64,000 bases of DNA. Source: Gallionella straubiae (GTDB taxonomy: Bacteria; Pseudomonadota; Gammaproteobacteria; Burkholderiales; Gallionellaceae). The position numbers and the translations under genes were made by a program. Below are positions 30,414 through 39,464 of this stretch, one piece after another. Position 1 is the first letter of the stretch. Each line of letters begins with the position of its first letter. Under the pieces are notes generated by a model, which did not search any database, was not told the origin of the DNA, and saw only the letters and a program-made list of their open reading frames with translations. The stretch lies in NCBI RefSeq assembly GCF_051257895.1, contig NZ_CP194331.1, positions 2,170,001 to 2,234,000 on the forward strand, read 5' to 3'.

Positions 30414-32504
30414 TTGGCCAAGAAATTCGCCCCGCAGCAATTCCTTAACCGCGAGCTCGGCCAGCTTGAGTTCAACCGGCGCGTGCTGGCGCAGGCCGAA
30501 GACGCGTCCGTTCCGCTGCTGGAGCGGTTGAAGTACCTGTGCATCGTCAGCAGCAATCTCGACGAATTCTTCGAGATCCGCGTGGCGGGGCTGAAGGAGC
30601 AGATCAAGCTCGGCGGCATCGCCGTCGGAGCGGACGGCATGACCGCCAAACAGACGCTCAAGCTGGTGTGCGAACAGGCGCACCAGCTCATCGAGCGGCA
30701 ATACCGGCTGTTCGATACGGACATCGTCCCCGCGCTCGCCGCGCAGGGCATCCGCTTCATGCGCCGCACCCAGTGGAACGAGGTGCAGCAGGCCTGGGTC
30801 AAGGATTTTTTCATGCGCGAGGTGATGCCGGTGTTGACCCCGATCGGGCTCGATCCGGCGCATCCCTTCCCGCGCGTGCTCAACAAGAGCCTGAACTTCG
30901 CCGTGGAGCTGCAGGGCAAGGATGCCTTCGGCCGCAACTCGGCGCGCGCCATCGTGCAGGCGCCGCGCGTGCTGCCGCGCACCATCCTGATGCCGCCGGA
31001 GATCAGCGGCTGCGCACACGGCTTCGTGTTCCTCTCCTCGATCCTGCATGCGCATGTCGGCGAACTGTTTGCCGGCATGGAGGCGCTCGGCTGCTACCAG
31101 TTCCGCGTCACGCGCAACAGCAACCTGTTCGTGGACGAGGAGGAAATGAAGAACCTGCGCCTCAGCCTGCAGGGTGAGCTGCCACAGCGCCACTTCGGCG
31201 ACGCGGTGCGCCTCGAAATCGCCGACACTTGTTCGCCGCAGATCGCCGAATTGCTGCTCAAGGAATTCAATCTCGCGCCGGAGGACCTGTACCGCGTGCA
31301 CGGGCCGGTGAACCTGGTGCGGCTCATGGAAATCCCCAATCTGGTGGCGCGCGACGACCTGAAGTTTTCCGCATTCGCACCCGGCGTGCCGCCGGTGATC
31401 CAGAAAAAGGGTGCGGACATGTTCAAGGCGATCCGCAAAGGCGACATCCTGCTGCACCACCCCTTCCAGTCGTTCAAGCCGGTGATCGATTTCATCCAGC
31501 AGGCCGCCAGCGATCCGGGCGTGGTCGCGATCAAGCAGACCGTGTACCGCACCGGCGCGGACTCCGCACTGATGGAGGCGCTGATCGGCGCGGCGCGGCG
31601 CGGCAAGGAAGTGACGGTGGTGGTGGAGTTGATGGCGCGCTTCGACGAGGAGGCCAACATCAACTGGGCAACCCGCTTGGAAGAAGTGGGTGCGCATGTA
31701 GTGTACGGCGTGGTCGGTCACAAGACTCATGCCAAGATGCTGATGGTGGTGCGTCGCGAGGACGGCAGGCTGCGCCGCTACGTGCATCTCGGCACCGGCA
31801 ATTACCATCCGCGCACCGCGCGGCTCTATACCGACTTCGGCCTGTTCACCTGCAACGAGGAAGTTTGCGAAGACGTGAACGAGGTGTTCAGTCAGCTCAC
31901 CAGCCTCGGCAAGGCGCGCAAGCTGCACCACCTGTGGCAGTCGCCGTTCTCGTTGCACAGTGAGGTGCTGCGCGCCATCCAGAACGAGACCCGCCTCGCT
32001 AGGGCGGGCAAGCGCGCCCATATCATCGCCAAGATGAACGCACTGCTCGAACCGGAAACCATAGTCGCACTATATGAGGCCTCGCAGGCGGGCGTGAAGG
32101 TAGACCTGATCGTGCGCGGCGTGTGTGCCTTGCGCCCCGGTGTGAAAGGACTGTCGGAAAATATCCGCGTGCGTTCGCTGGTCGGGCGTTTCCTGGAGCA
32201 CACGCGCATCTTCTATTTCTGCAACGACCTGAAACACGACGTGTACCTCGCAAGCGCGGACTGGATGGACCGGAATTTTTTCCGCCGCATCGAGGTGTGC
32301 TTCCCGGTGCTCGACAAGAAGCTCAAGAAGCGCGTGATCGACGAGGGGCTGAAGGTTTACCTGCAGGATAACTGCCAGTCGTGGGACATGGATGGCGAGG
32401 GGCATTACCGGCGCAAGAAACCGCGCCGCGCGGCGCTAAAGTGCGCACAGGACAGATTGCTGGCGCAGCTCGCCAGCCCACAGGTCAAAGCGGTCCAGAA
32501 TTAG
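30414..32504 (+). CDS. ppk1: Polyphosphate kinase 1
   Basis: The 696-residue enzyme makes polyphosphate from ATP through a phosphohistidine. The autophosphorylated histidine lies in KTHAKML near residue 435, followed by HLGTGNYHPRTARLYTD. The N-terminal domain reads FLNRELGQLEFNRRVLAQA. The start appears to be TTG at 30414; no ATG lies near the conserved N-terminus. Its stop overlaps the stop of a convergent small gene. sixA and a PPK2 gene follow. Confidence 0.96.
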   Translation: MAKKFAPQQFLNRELGQLEFNRRVLAQAEDASVPLLERLKYLCIVSSNLDEFFEIRVAGLKEQIKLGGIAVGADGMTAKQTLKLVCEQAHQLIERQYRLFDTDIVPALAAQGIRFMRRTQWNEVQQAWVKDFFMREVMPVLTPIGLDPAHPFPRVLNKSLNFAVELQGKDAFGRNSARAIVQAPRVLPRTILMPPEISGCAHGFVFLSSILHAHVGELFAGMEALGCYQFRVTRNSNLFVDEEEMKNLRLSLQGELPQRHFGDAVRLEIADTCSPQIAELLLKEFNLAPEDLYRVHGPVNLVRLMEIPNLVARDDLKFSAFAPGVPPVIQKKGADMFKAIRKGDILLHHPFQSFKPVIDFIQQAASDPGVVAIKQTVYRTGADSALMEALIGAARRGKEVTVVVELMARFDEEANINWATRLEEVGAHVVYGVVGHKTHAKMLMVVRREDGRLRRYVHLGTGNYHPRTARLYTDFGLFTCNEEVCEDVNEVFSQLTSLGKARKLHHLWQSPFSLHSEVLRAIQNETRLARAGKRAHIIAKMNALLEPETIVALYEASQAGVKVDLIVRGVCALRPGVKGLSENIRVRSLVGRFLEHTRIFYFCNDLKHDVYLASADWMDRNFFRRIEVCFPVLDKKLKKRVIDEGLKVYLQDNCQSWDMDGEGHYRRKKPRRAALKCAQDRLLAQLASPQVKAVQN

Positions 32505-32842
32505 CCTTTGTGTTTTTTCGGGCGGCCGGTCCTGATCTTTTCCAGCCCGATCAGGGTGCGCTTCAACTGCGCCGCATTCATGGCACATAGCGCCTTCAGG
32601 CCGGCGCGCAACACTTCGCTTTTCTTCACGTGCAGCCCGGCCTTCAGGCAGGCCTCCTTGATCTCGGCGATCTTGCGGTACTCGCCCTGCGGCATGGTGA
32701 AGCTATCGCGCACCACCTTCTCCTTGTGCTCTTTCCTGGGTTTCTTCTCCGCCTCTTTTGCCGGTGCCTTCTTCAACGGTGCCTTTGTTGCAGCGGGTTT
32801 TGCCGTAGCCGTTGTGGCCTTTTTGGTTGTCCTGGTTGTCAT
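32501..32842 (-). CDS. Hypothetical basic protein with Ala/Lys-rich N-terminus
   Basis: The 113-residue protein has a lysine-, alanine- and threonine-rich N-terminal half (about 1-45) and a C-terminal half (about 46-113) that could form a compact helical domain, starting VVRDSFTMPQGEYRKIAEIK. I do not recognise the family. Its layout recalls small DNA- or polyanion-binding proteins. It is encoded opposite to the polyphosphate genes and overlaps the ppk1 end by four bases. Confidence 0.7.
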   Translation of the reverse strand: MTTRTTKKATTATAKPAATKAPLKKAPAKEAEKKPRKEHKEKVVRDSFTMPQGEYRKIAEIKEACLKAGLHVKKSEVLRAGLKALCAMNAAQLKRTLIGLEKIRTGRPKKHKG

Positions 32843-32922
32843 GTCATTCCCTTAGGGTTAAAGTGACGATAACAGTGTATACGGTATATGCTGACAACGA
32901 AAAATAATATTCGTCGGAGGCC

Positions 32923-33378
32923 ATGGTGGACCTGATTCTGTGGCGGCATGCGGAAGCGGCGGATGGCACACCCGATGACACCCGCGAACTCACCGCGAAG
33001 GGCGTCAAGCAGGCCGAGAAGGTCGCGGCCTTTTTGCATGGCCATTTACCCGAACATGCGCGCATCCTGGTCAGCCCGGCGGCCCGCGCGCAGCAGACTG
33101 CCGCGGCGCTCACCAAACGCTACACCCTCGCGCCCACCATTGCGCCCGGCGCTTCCGCGCAGGATGTCCTGCAGGCGGCGCACTGGCCGGATGCGGGTGG
33201 CACGGTACTGGTGGTCGGGCATCAGCCGACGCTGGGCGAAGTCGCGGCGCAACTGCTGGGTTGCAACGGCTATTCGCTGAACATCAAGAAGGGCGCGCTG
33301 TGGTGGTTCAACCGGCGCGAACGCGAGGGAGCGGCGCAGACCACGTTGCGCCTGGTTATCGGGCCGGATTTATTATGA
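32923..33378 (+). CDS. sixA: Phosphohistidine phosphatase SixA
   Basis: The 151-residue histidine-phosphatase-superfamily protein has the catalytic LWRHAEA at residues 5-11 and a second histidine in VVGHQPTLGEVA. SixA removes phosphate from histidines of phosphotransfer proteins. It lies between ppk1, which uses a phosphohistidine intermediate, and a PPK2 gene, 28 bases before the latter. Confidence 0.9.
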   Translation: MVDLILWRHAEAADGTPDDTRELTAKGVKQAEKVAAFLHGHLPEHARILVSPAARAQQTAAALTKRYTLAPTIAPGASAQDVLQAAHWPDAGGTVLVVGHQPTLGEVAAQLLGCNGYSLNIKKGALWWFNRREREGAAQTTLRLVIGPDLL

Positions 33379-33406
33379 GAATTTTTTCTGAACTTGGGAG
33401 GGCACC

Positions 33407-34903
33407 ATGTTTGAATCAGCCGAACTCGGCCACAAGATAGACAAGGAGACCTACGACAAGGAGGTGCCGCAGCTGCGCGAGGCATTGCTCGAAGCGCAGA
33501 TCGATCTGGCGAAGCTAGCGAAATTCCCGGTCATCATCCTGGTCGGCGGCGTGGATGGCGCGGGGCGCGGCGAGACCGTCAACCTGCTCAACGAATGGAT
33601 GGACCCGCGCTTCATCCAGACCCACGGTATGGGCGAGCCGTCCGACGAGGAACTCGATCGCCCGATGATGTGGCGCTTCTGGCGCGAGCTGCCGCCCAAG
33701 GGCAGGATAGGCGTGTTCCTCGGTTCCTGGTACACCTGGCCGATCCTCAACCGGGTGGCCGGGCGCACCAAGACTGCCGACCTCGACCAGAGCCTGGAGC
33801 GCGCCAGGCGTCTGGAAACGATGCTGGTGGAAGAGGGCGCGCTGATCCTTAAGTTCTGGATGCATTTGTCCAAGGAGAAGCAGGAGAAGCGCCTGAAGCT
33901 CCTCGAAAAAGACCCGAAGACCCGCTGGCGCGTCACCGAGCGTGACTGGGAACATTACAAGATGTACGAAAAGTTTCGCGTCGTGAGCGAAAGCGTGATG
34001 CGCCACACCAGCACGGCCGAAGCGCCGTGGACTATCGTCGAGGGTTACGATCCGCGCTACCGCAGCCTGACCATGGGCAAGATCATCCTGGACGCCATCC
34101 GCAAGCGCCTGGATGAGGCTGGCAAAAAGGTGACGGAGATTTCCGCGCCGCCGCCGCTCCCTTCGATCGACAAGCTGCATATCCTGAAGACGCTGGATCT
34201 CGACCAGAAGATCGACAAGAAGAAATTTGAAACCGAGCTGGAAAAATATCAGGGCAAGCTCGCGCTGCTCACGCGCAGCGCGAAGTTCAAGGATATCACC
34301 GTTCTCGCCATGTTCGAGGGCAACGACGCGGCCGGAAAAGGCGGCGCGATCCGCCGCATCACCGGCGCGCTGGATGCGCGCCAGTACAACATCGTCCCGA
34401 TCGCTGCACCCACTGAAGAAGAGCGCGCGCAGCCCTATTTGTGGCGCTTCTGGCGGCACGTCCCGCGGCGCGGGCGGGTGACGATCTTCGACCGCTCGTG
34501 GTATGGCCGCGTGCTCGTCGAGCGCGTCGAGGGCTTCTGCTCGAAGACCGACTGGATGCGCGCCTACAGCGAGATCAACGACTTCGAGGCGCAACTGGTG
34601 CGCCACAATATCGTGGTGGTCAAGTTCTGGCTTACCATCAGCAAGGCGGAGCAGCTAAGACGCTTCAAGGAGCGCGAAAAGATCGGCTTCAAGCGCTTCA
34701 AGATCACCGAGGAGGACTGGCGCAACCGCAAGAAATGGGAAGAATACGAGCATGCCGTGTGCGATATGGTGGACCGCACCAGCACCGAAATCGCGCCGTG
34801 GACGCTGGTCGAGGCCAACGACAAGAATTTCGCGCGCATCAAAATCCTGAAGACCATGTGCCGCCAGATCGAGGCGGCGATGAAAAAGAAAAAGGAAAAA
34901 TAG
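33407..34903 (+). CDS. pap: Polyphosphate:AMP phosphotransferase (two-domain PPK2)
   Basis: The 498-residue protein has two PPK2 domains. The first P-loop-like motif is GGVDGAGRGE near residue 46, and the second is EGNDAAGKGGAIRR near 303, with lid motif WYGRVLVERVEG after it. Two-domain PPK2 enzymes phosphorylate AMP to ADP with polyphosphate. The first domain has an altered Walker motif and may be inactive, as in known members. With ppk1 and sixA it forms a polyphosphate locus. Confidence 0.9.
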   Translation: MFESAELGHKIDKETYDKEVPQLREALLEAQIDLAKLAKFPVIILVGGVDGAGRGETVNLLNEWMDPRFIQTHGMGEPSDEELDRPMMWRFWRELPPKGRIGVFLGSWYTWPILNRVAGRTKTADLDQSLERARRLETMLVEEGALILKFWMHLSKEKQEKRLKLLEKDPKTRWRVTERDWEHYKMYEKFRVVSESVMRHTSTAEAPWTIVEGYDPRYRSLTMGKIILDAIRKRLDEAGKKVTEISAPPPLPSIDKLHILKTLDLDQKIDKKKFETELEKYQGKLALLTRSAKFKDITVLAMFEGNDAAGKGGAIRRITGALDARQYNIVPIAAPTEEERAQPYLWRFWRHVPRRGRVTIFDRSWYGRVLVERVEGFCSKTDWMRAYSEINDFEAQLVRHNIVVVKFWLTISKAEQLRRFKEREKIGFKRFKITEEDWRNRKKWEEYEHAVCDMVDRTSTEIAPWTLVEANDKNFARIKILKTMCRQIEAAMKKKKEK

Positions 34904-34907
34904 GTTC

Positions 34908-35225
34908 CTAGTGTAGTAGGCCCACCGGCTGTACCAGCACCCACGGTTTAACCACTACGGCCCAAACCAGCGCATCGGCCTCAAACCATTCGCGCGCCTG
35001 CTCATCGGGCACGCGCACCAGCTTTCCCGCCATGGCCCATTGCTGGATCTGTTCCACGTTGTCCTCGGACATCTGGTATGCGACTTCGACCAGGTCCAGA
35101 TCGGCGGAGGCCACCAGCGCCTTGCCGCCGGCGAAGAAACGCTGCAGCTCCTTCCACGCAATCTTCGAGGTTTCCAGATTGATCTTGATGCGGGATATCT
35201 CGCCGGGATTATCCGTCGCGGTCAT
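34908..35225 (-). CDS. DUF2288-family protein
   Basis: The 105-residue protein starts MTATDNPGEISRIKINLETS and matches the DUF2288 layout, with KIAWKELQRFFAGGKALVA and DLVEVAYQMSEDN. The function is unknown. Its ATG follows the pyrC stop codon by one base (TGACATG), so translation is probably coupled to pyrC. It converges with the PPK2 gene. Confidence 0.8.
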   Translation of the reverse strand: MTATDNPGEISRIKINLETSKIAWKELQRFFAGGKALVASADLDLVEVAYQMSEDNVEQIQQWAMAGKLVRVPDEQAREWFEADALVWAVVVKPWVLVQPVGLLH

Positions 35226-35226
35226 G

Positions 35227-36261
35227 TCAGTCGCCCAGCTTCCAGGTGATCGCTTCTCCGGCGCGTAGCGGCACGAGGCGGTGTTCGCCGAACGCAAGGC
35301 TGTCCGGCGCCTGCCAGCTTTCCTTGCGTAGCGTGATTTTGCCGGTATTGCGCGGCAGGCGGTAAAAATCTGCGCCGTAAAAGCTCGCGAAGCCTTCCAG
35401 CCGGTCCAGCGCGTTCCATTGTTCGAACGCCTCGGCGTACAGTTCGATGGCGGCATGCGCGGTATAGCAGCCGGCACAGCCGCAGGCCGTTTCCTTGGTG
35501 TGCTGTGCGTGCGGCGCGCTGTCGGTACCGAGGAAGAATTTCGGGTTGCCGCTCGTGGCTGCCTTGCCCAATGCCTCGCGATGAGTTTCGCGCTTCAGCA
35601 CCGGCAGGCAGTAGTAGTGCGGGCGGATGCCGCCGGCCAGCAGCGCGTTGCGGTTGTACAGCAGGTGATGTGCGGTGATGGTCGCCGCGATGTTGCCGGG
35701 CGCATCCGTCACGAACTGCACCGCGTCCTTCGTGGTGATGTGCTCAAACACCACGCGCAGTTGCGGCAGGTCGTGCAGCAACGGTTGCATCACGCGCTCA
35801 ATGAAGACCGCCTCGCGGTCGAAGATATCCACCGCCGGGTCGGTGACTTCGCCATGCACCAGCAGCGGCATGCCGAGCCGCTGCATCTCCTCCAGCGCCG
35901 GATAAGCCTTGCGGATGTCCGTCACGCCCGCGTCGGAGTTGGTGGTCGCTCCCGCCGGATACAGCTTGACCGCGTGCACCACGCCGCTCGACTTGGCGCG
36001 CTGGATTTCCTGTGCCGTGGTGTTGTCGGTGAGATACAGCGTCATCAGGGGCCGGAATCTCGAGCTTGGCGACAGCACGGCGAGGATGCGCGTGCGGTAA
36101 GCCTGCGCCTGCGAGGTCGTGGTGACCGGCGGCCTGAGATTGGGCATCACGATGGCGCGGCCGAATTGCCGCATAGTATCCGGCAGTACCGACTGCATCA
36201 AGGAGTCATCGCGCAGATGCAGGTGCCAGTCGTCGGGGCGGGTGAGGGTGATCTGTTGCAT
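35227..36261 (-). CDS. pyrC: Dihydroorotase (class II)
   Basis: The 344-residue zinc enzyme closes carbamoyl-aspartate to dihydroorotate in pyrimidine synthesis. Metal ligands are in DWHLHLRD (H13, H15), the carbamylated lysine is in AVKLYPAGATTNSD near residue 98, and HGEVTDP follows. The start is the ATG at 36261; an open extension upstream overlaps intergenic sequence. It is divergent from rnpB. Confidence 0.96.
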   Translation of the reverse strand: MQQITLTRPDDWHLHLRDDSLMQSVLPDTMRQFGRAIVMPNLRPPVTTTSQAQAYRTRILAVLSPSSRFRPLMTLYLTDNTTAQEIQRAKSSGVVHAVKLYPAGATTNSDAGVTDIRKAYPALEEMQRLGMPLLVHGEVTDPAVDIFDREAVFIERVMQPLLHDLPQLRVVFEHITTKDAVQFVTDAPGNIAATITAHHLLYNRNALLAGGIRPHYYCLPVLKRETHREALGKAATSGNPKFFLGTDSAPHAQHTKETACGCAGCYTAHAAIELYAEAFEQWNALDRLEGFASFYGADFYRLPRNTGKITLRKESWQAPDSLAFGEHRLVPLRAGEAITWKLGD

Positions 36262-36351
36262 GAGGGTATTCCGTTTGGTCGAGTGGCGGGATTGTAATTC
36301 AAAGTCCGGGTTGACGGACTCGCCCGATGTTCCCGTGATAGACTCCGCCTC

Positions 36352-36700
36352 GAAGCTGGCCAGACAGTCGCTGCGCACCTTGTGTGCGGAGAGGAAAGTC
36401 CGGGCTCCACAGAGCGGGATGCCGGTTAACGGCCGGACGCCGTGAGGCGATGGAAAGTGCCACAGAAAATATACCGCCGATGGCTGCGCGAGCAGATCAG
36501 GCAAGGTTGAAATGGCGAGGTAAGAGCTCACCGCGCCGGTGGCAACACTGGCGGCAGGGTAAACCCCATCCGGAGCAAGACCAAATAGGCAGGCCATGAC
36601 GTTGCTCGCGTCGCCTGCGGGTAGGTTGCTCGAGCGTCAGGTAACGAAACGCCTAGAGGAATGACTGTCCACGACAGAACCCGGCTTACCGGCCAGCTTC
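36352..36700 (+). ncRNA. rnpB: RNase P RNA (class A)
   Basis: The 349-base RNA opens with GAAGCTGGCCAGACAGTCGC and closes with GGCCAGCTTC, which pair as P1. Conserved blocks are GAGAGGAAAGTCCGGGCTCC near the 5' end, AGGGTAAACCCC in the middle, and AACAGAACCCGGCTTA-like sequence (GACAGAACCCGGCTTACCGG) near the 3' end. It is the catalytic part of the enzyme that matures tRNA 5' ends. Confidence 0.97.
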
Positions 36701-36734
36701 ACCTTTTTGGATGATTATTTTTGGATCAATCACG

Positions 36735-37697
36735 ATGAACCACGATGTTTTCAACGGCGATGCCGACGGCATCTGCGCGCTGCACCAGTTGCGGCTCGCC
36801 TTCCCGGCAGCCAATAATCTCGTCACCGGCACCAAGCGCGACATCGACCTGCTGCGGCGCGTGGAAGCCGGTGCCGGCGACGAGGTGACGGTGCTCGATC
36901 TGTCCATGGACAAGAACCGCGCTGCGCTGCTTGCGCTGCTCGGCAAGGGGGCGAAGGTCAGCTATTTCGACCACCATGTCGCGCAGGATATTCCAGAGCA
37001 TCCCAATCTGGCCGCGACGATCGACACCAGCCCGGATGTCTGCACCAGCCTGCTGGTGAACTGTCATCTGGGCGGCAAGTATCTGGTCTGGGCGGTTATC
37101 GGCGCGTTCGGCGATAATCTCCACGAAGCCGCATATGAGGCCGCCAAGCCGCTCGGCCTCGACCCCAAACGGCTTGCCACGCTGCGCGAACTGGGCGAGT
37201 GCCTCAACTACAACAGCTATGGCGAGTCCGTGGATGACCTGCATTTCCACCCCGCGGAACTGTACCGCATCCTGCACCAGCAGAAAAACCCGTTCATCTT
37301 CGCTCGCGAAGATGGTGTCTTTGAAATACTGAAGCAGGGCTACGCCGAGGACATGGCGCTCGCCCGCACCATCAGGCCGGAGCGTGAAACTCCGAACGGT
37401 GCGGTCTACATTCTTCCCGCCAAACCCTGGAGCCGCCGCGTGAACGGCGCTTTCGGCAACTCTCTTGCCAGCGCATCCCCCGACCGCGCGCATGCCGTGC
37501 TGACGCAGCGCGGCGACGGTGCCTTCGTGGTCAGCGTGCGCGCTCCGCAGTCCACCAGTAGCGGCGCCGACATTCTCTGTTCCCGCTTCGATACCGGCGG
37601 CGGCAGGAAGGGTGCAGCGGGCATCAACCGGCTGCCGGAAAACGAACTGCCGCGATTCATGCAGGCATTCGACGAGGTATTTTCCGCGGCATCGTAA
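36735..37697 (+). CDS. DHH-family phosphoesterase-like protein
   Basis: The 320-residue protein has FNGDADGICA at residues 6-15 and SYFDHHVAQD near residue 78, the metal-binding motifs of DHH phosphoesterases, and a C-terminal segment ending FDTGGGRKGAAGIN like DHHA1 domains. The substrate is unknown; family members act on phosphodiesters or nucleotides. I favour the ATG at 36735 with GGAT upstream; an ATG at 36711 lies directly against the end of rnpB. Confidence 0.8.
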   Translation: MNHDVFNGDADGICALHQLRLAFPAANNLVTGTKRDIDLLRRVEAGAGDEVTVLDLSMDKNRAALLALLGKGAKVSYFDHHVAQDIPEHPNLAATIDTSPDVCTSLLVNCHLGGKYLVWAVIGAFGDNLHEAAYEAAKPLGLDPKRLATLRELGECLNYNSYGESVDDLHFHPAELYRILHQQKNPFIFAREDGVFEILKQGYAEDMALARTIRPERETPNGAVYILPAKPWSRRVNGAFGNSLASASPDRAHAVLTQRGDGAFVVSVRAPQSTSSGADILCSRFDTGGGRKGAAGINRLPENELPRFMQAFDEVFSAAS

Positions 37698-37711
37698 CTA
37701 CGGTGCTGCTC

Positions 37712-39358
37712 TCACGATTTCCCGATCCGCCGGTATAGCCGGTAGTGCTCGTTTTTGTCGCCCTTGCGGCTGCCTTCCCAGATTTTTTCCCAGCGGGTTT
37801 CGTCGAGTAGCGGCCTGGATAACCGGTCTCCCTGGACGAGGCGCAGGTCGCAGCGGCCGCCTCGGTCTGGCTGCGTGACGATGCCGCCAAAGTAATGCAG
37901 CATGGCGCGCTGTCCGTCGCCGAGGTAATCGCGCCCGACGCATTGATATTGCTGCGGCATGGCGCGCTTCAGCGAGGCGACCATGCTGCGGTAGCTCTTG
38001 CCGCTGTCCAGCCACGGCAGCCACAGCGTCATCGCGAGCACCCAGACCAGCGTGATGCCGGTCGCCCAGTTGGTCACCGCGCGGCGCATCGAGCGGCCGA
38101 CGCGCCACACCAGCACCAGCCACAGCAAGGTGGCGATAATCGCGATGGCGAATGGTGCGGCGTGAAATTCCGGCTCAAAGCCCGGCTGGTAGTCTTTCAG
38201 CCACAGCGTGATCTTGGCGTGGTTGTCGAGCAGCAGCCCCGCCCAGCCCCACCACATCGCGATGGCGAACAGCGCGAAGGTCATCAGGCCGAACCAGTCC
38301 AGCGCGTTGGCCGCGCCGCGTTTCAGCGACGACAGCGAGGCGGTGGCGAGCAGGGTGATCGGCAGCAGCATCGGCAGCGCGAACACTTCCTTGATGTCCG
38401 GCACGAGGCTGAGCGTGACGAACATCACGACCAGGGTGACCAGCGGCAGGTGCAGATCGTCGCGCTGCGCGAGGCGCTTGCGCGATTGCCAGATCGTCCA
38501 TGCCGCGAGGGGCAGGGCGGGCCACGCCAGCCACGGCAGGTTTTTCAGGTAGTAGAGCGATTCCCTCGTAGGACCGCCCTTTGCGTGATCCAGCCAGTGG
38601 CCGATGTTGTGTGTCCATGCCCAGTCGGCGAACAACTGCGGCGAATGCTGGTAGAGCAGCAGCGGCCAGATCGTGAGCCAGGGCAGGGCGCACAGAACGG
38701 CGATGCCCAGGCTGGAAAGATAGTTGCGTGAGCGCCAGTTCCGGAACAGCGCGGGCAGCAGCGCGGCGATCAAAACGAACAGCACCGGTGCGATGAAGCC
38801 CTTGGACATGAAACCGATGCCTACGCCGGTGCCGATCAGCACACCGGCGCGCAGCGCGCGTTCTTGGCTGTATATGAAGCCGTAGAGTAGCATCGCGCAT
38901 CCGGCGAGCAGCGCGAGGTCGGTGATCATCTGGTGTGCGCGCACCAGCATGCCGACGCAGCCGAGCAGGATGATCGCTGCCGCCCAGCCGCGGTTCTCGC
39001 CGTACAGTTTGCGTCCGGCGAGGCCGGTGCACAGCAGGGTCAGCGCGATATAAAAACCGCTGACGAGGCGTGCGCCATCGTGTAGCGGCAGCAGCGGGGA
39101 AAATAATTTGGCGGACAGTGCGGCGGTCCAGTAGTACAGCGGCGGCTTGTCCATGTACGGCTCGCCCGCCAGGGTCGGAACCAGCCAGTCGCCGCTTTGC
39201 AGCATCGAGTAGATCAGCCCGAAGGCGGTCGCCTCATCCGGCTTCCACGGGTCGTGTCCGATCAGCCCCGTACCCAGCCAGGTCAGGCACAGCAGGCCGA
39301 GCATCACCGCCTTGGCGGGGGTGATCGGGTGCGGGTCGGTGGGCTTTATGAAATACAT
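37712..39358 (-). CDS. GT39-family (ArnT/PMT-like) membrane glycosyltransferase
   Basis: The 548-residue protein has about 11-12 membrane segments. The first periplasmic loop carries the catalytic DPWKPDEATAFGLIYSML and then MDKPPLYYW, the pattern of polyprenyl-phosphate sugar transferases such as ArnT. It probably adds a sugar to lipid A or a protein; the acceptor is not evident. It converges with the DHH gene with a 14-base gap. Confidence 0.87.
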   Translation of the reverse strand: MYFIKPTDPHPITPAKAVMLGLLCLTWLGTGLIGHDPWKPDEATAFGLIYSMLQSGDWLVPTLAGEPYMDKPPLYYWTAALSAKLFSPLLPLHDGARLVSGFYIALTLLCTGLAGRKLYGENRGWAAAIILLGCVGMLVRAHQMITDLALLAGCAMLLYGFIYSQERALRAGVLIGTGVGIGFMSKGFIAPVLFVLIAALLPALFRNWRSRNYLSSLGIAVLCALPWLTIWPLLLYQHSPQLFADWAWTHNIGHWLDHAKGGPTRESLYYLKNLPWLAWPALPLAAWTIWQSRKRLAQRDDLHLPLVTLVVMFVTLSLVPDIKEVFALPMLLPITLLATASLSSLKRGAANALDWFGLMTFALFAIAMWWGWAGLLLDNHAKITLWLKDYQPGFEPEFHAAPFAIAIIATLLWLVLVWRVGRSMRRAVTNWATGITLVWVLAMTLWLPWLDSGKSYRSMVASLKRAMPQQYQCVGRDYLGDGQRAMLHYFGGIVTQPDRGGRCDLRLVQGDRLSRPLLDETRWEKIWEGSRKGDKNEHYRLYRRIGKS

Positions 39359-39377
39359 TTATTCTTGAAATTATGAT

Positions 39378-39462
39378 TAAACCAACCACGAAGGGCACGA
39401 AGAACGCGAAGGTGCAATTCCGCGGGAATCCTTCGTGATCTTCGCGTTCTTCGTGGTGATGT
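39378..39462. repeat. CACGAAG/CTTCGTG palindromic repeat, copy 1
   Basis: ACCACGAAGGGCACGAAGAA is mirrored by CTTCGCGTTCTTCGTGGT after an internal spacer, giving a long imperfect hairpin between the GT39 gene and the M48 protease gene. The same unit occurs at 51190-51295 and 56826-56955. Confidence 0.85.
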
Positions 39463-39464
39463 CC

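Noticed and set aside
36262..36597. N-terminal extension of pyrC
   Set aside because: The frame runs back through the spacer and the opposite-strand rnpB; the conserved N-terminus starts at 36261.
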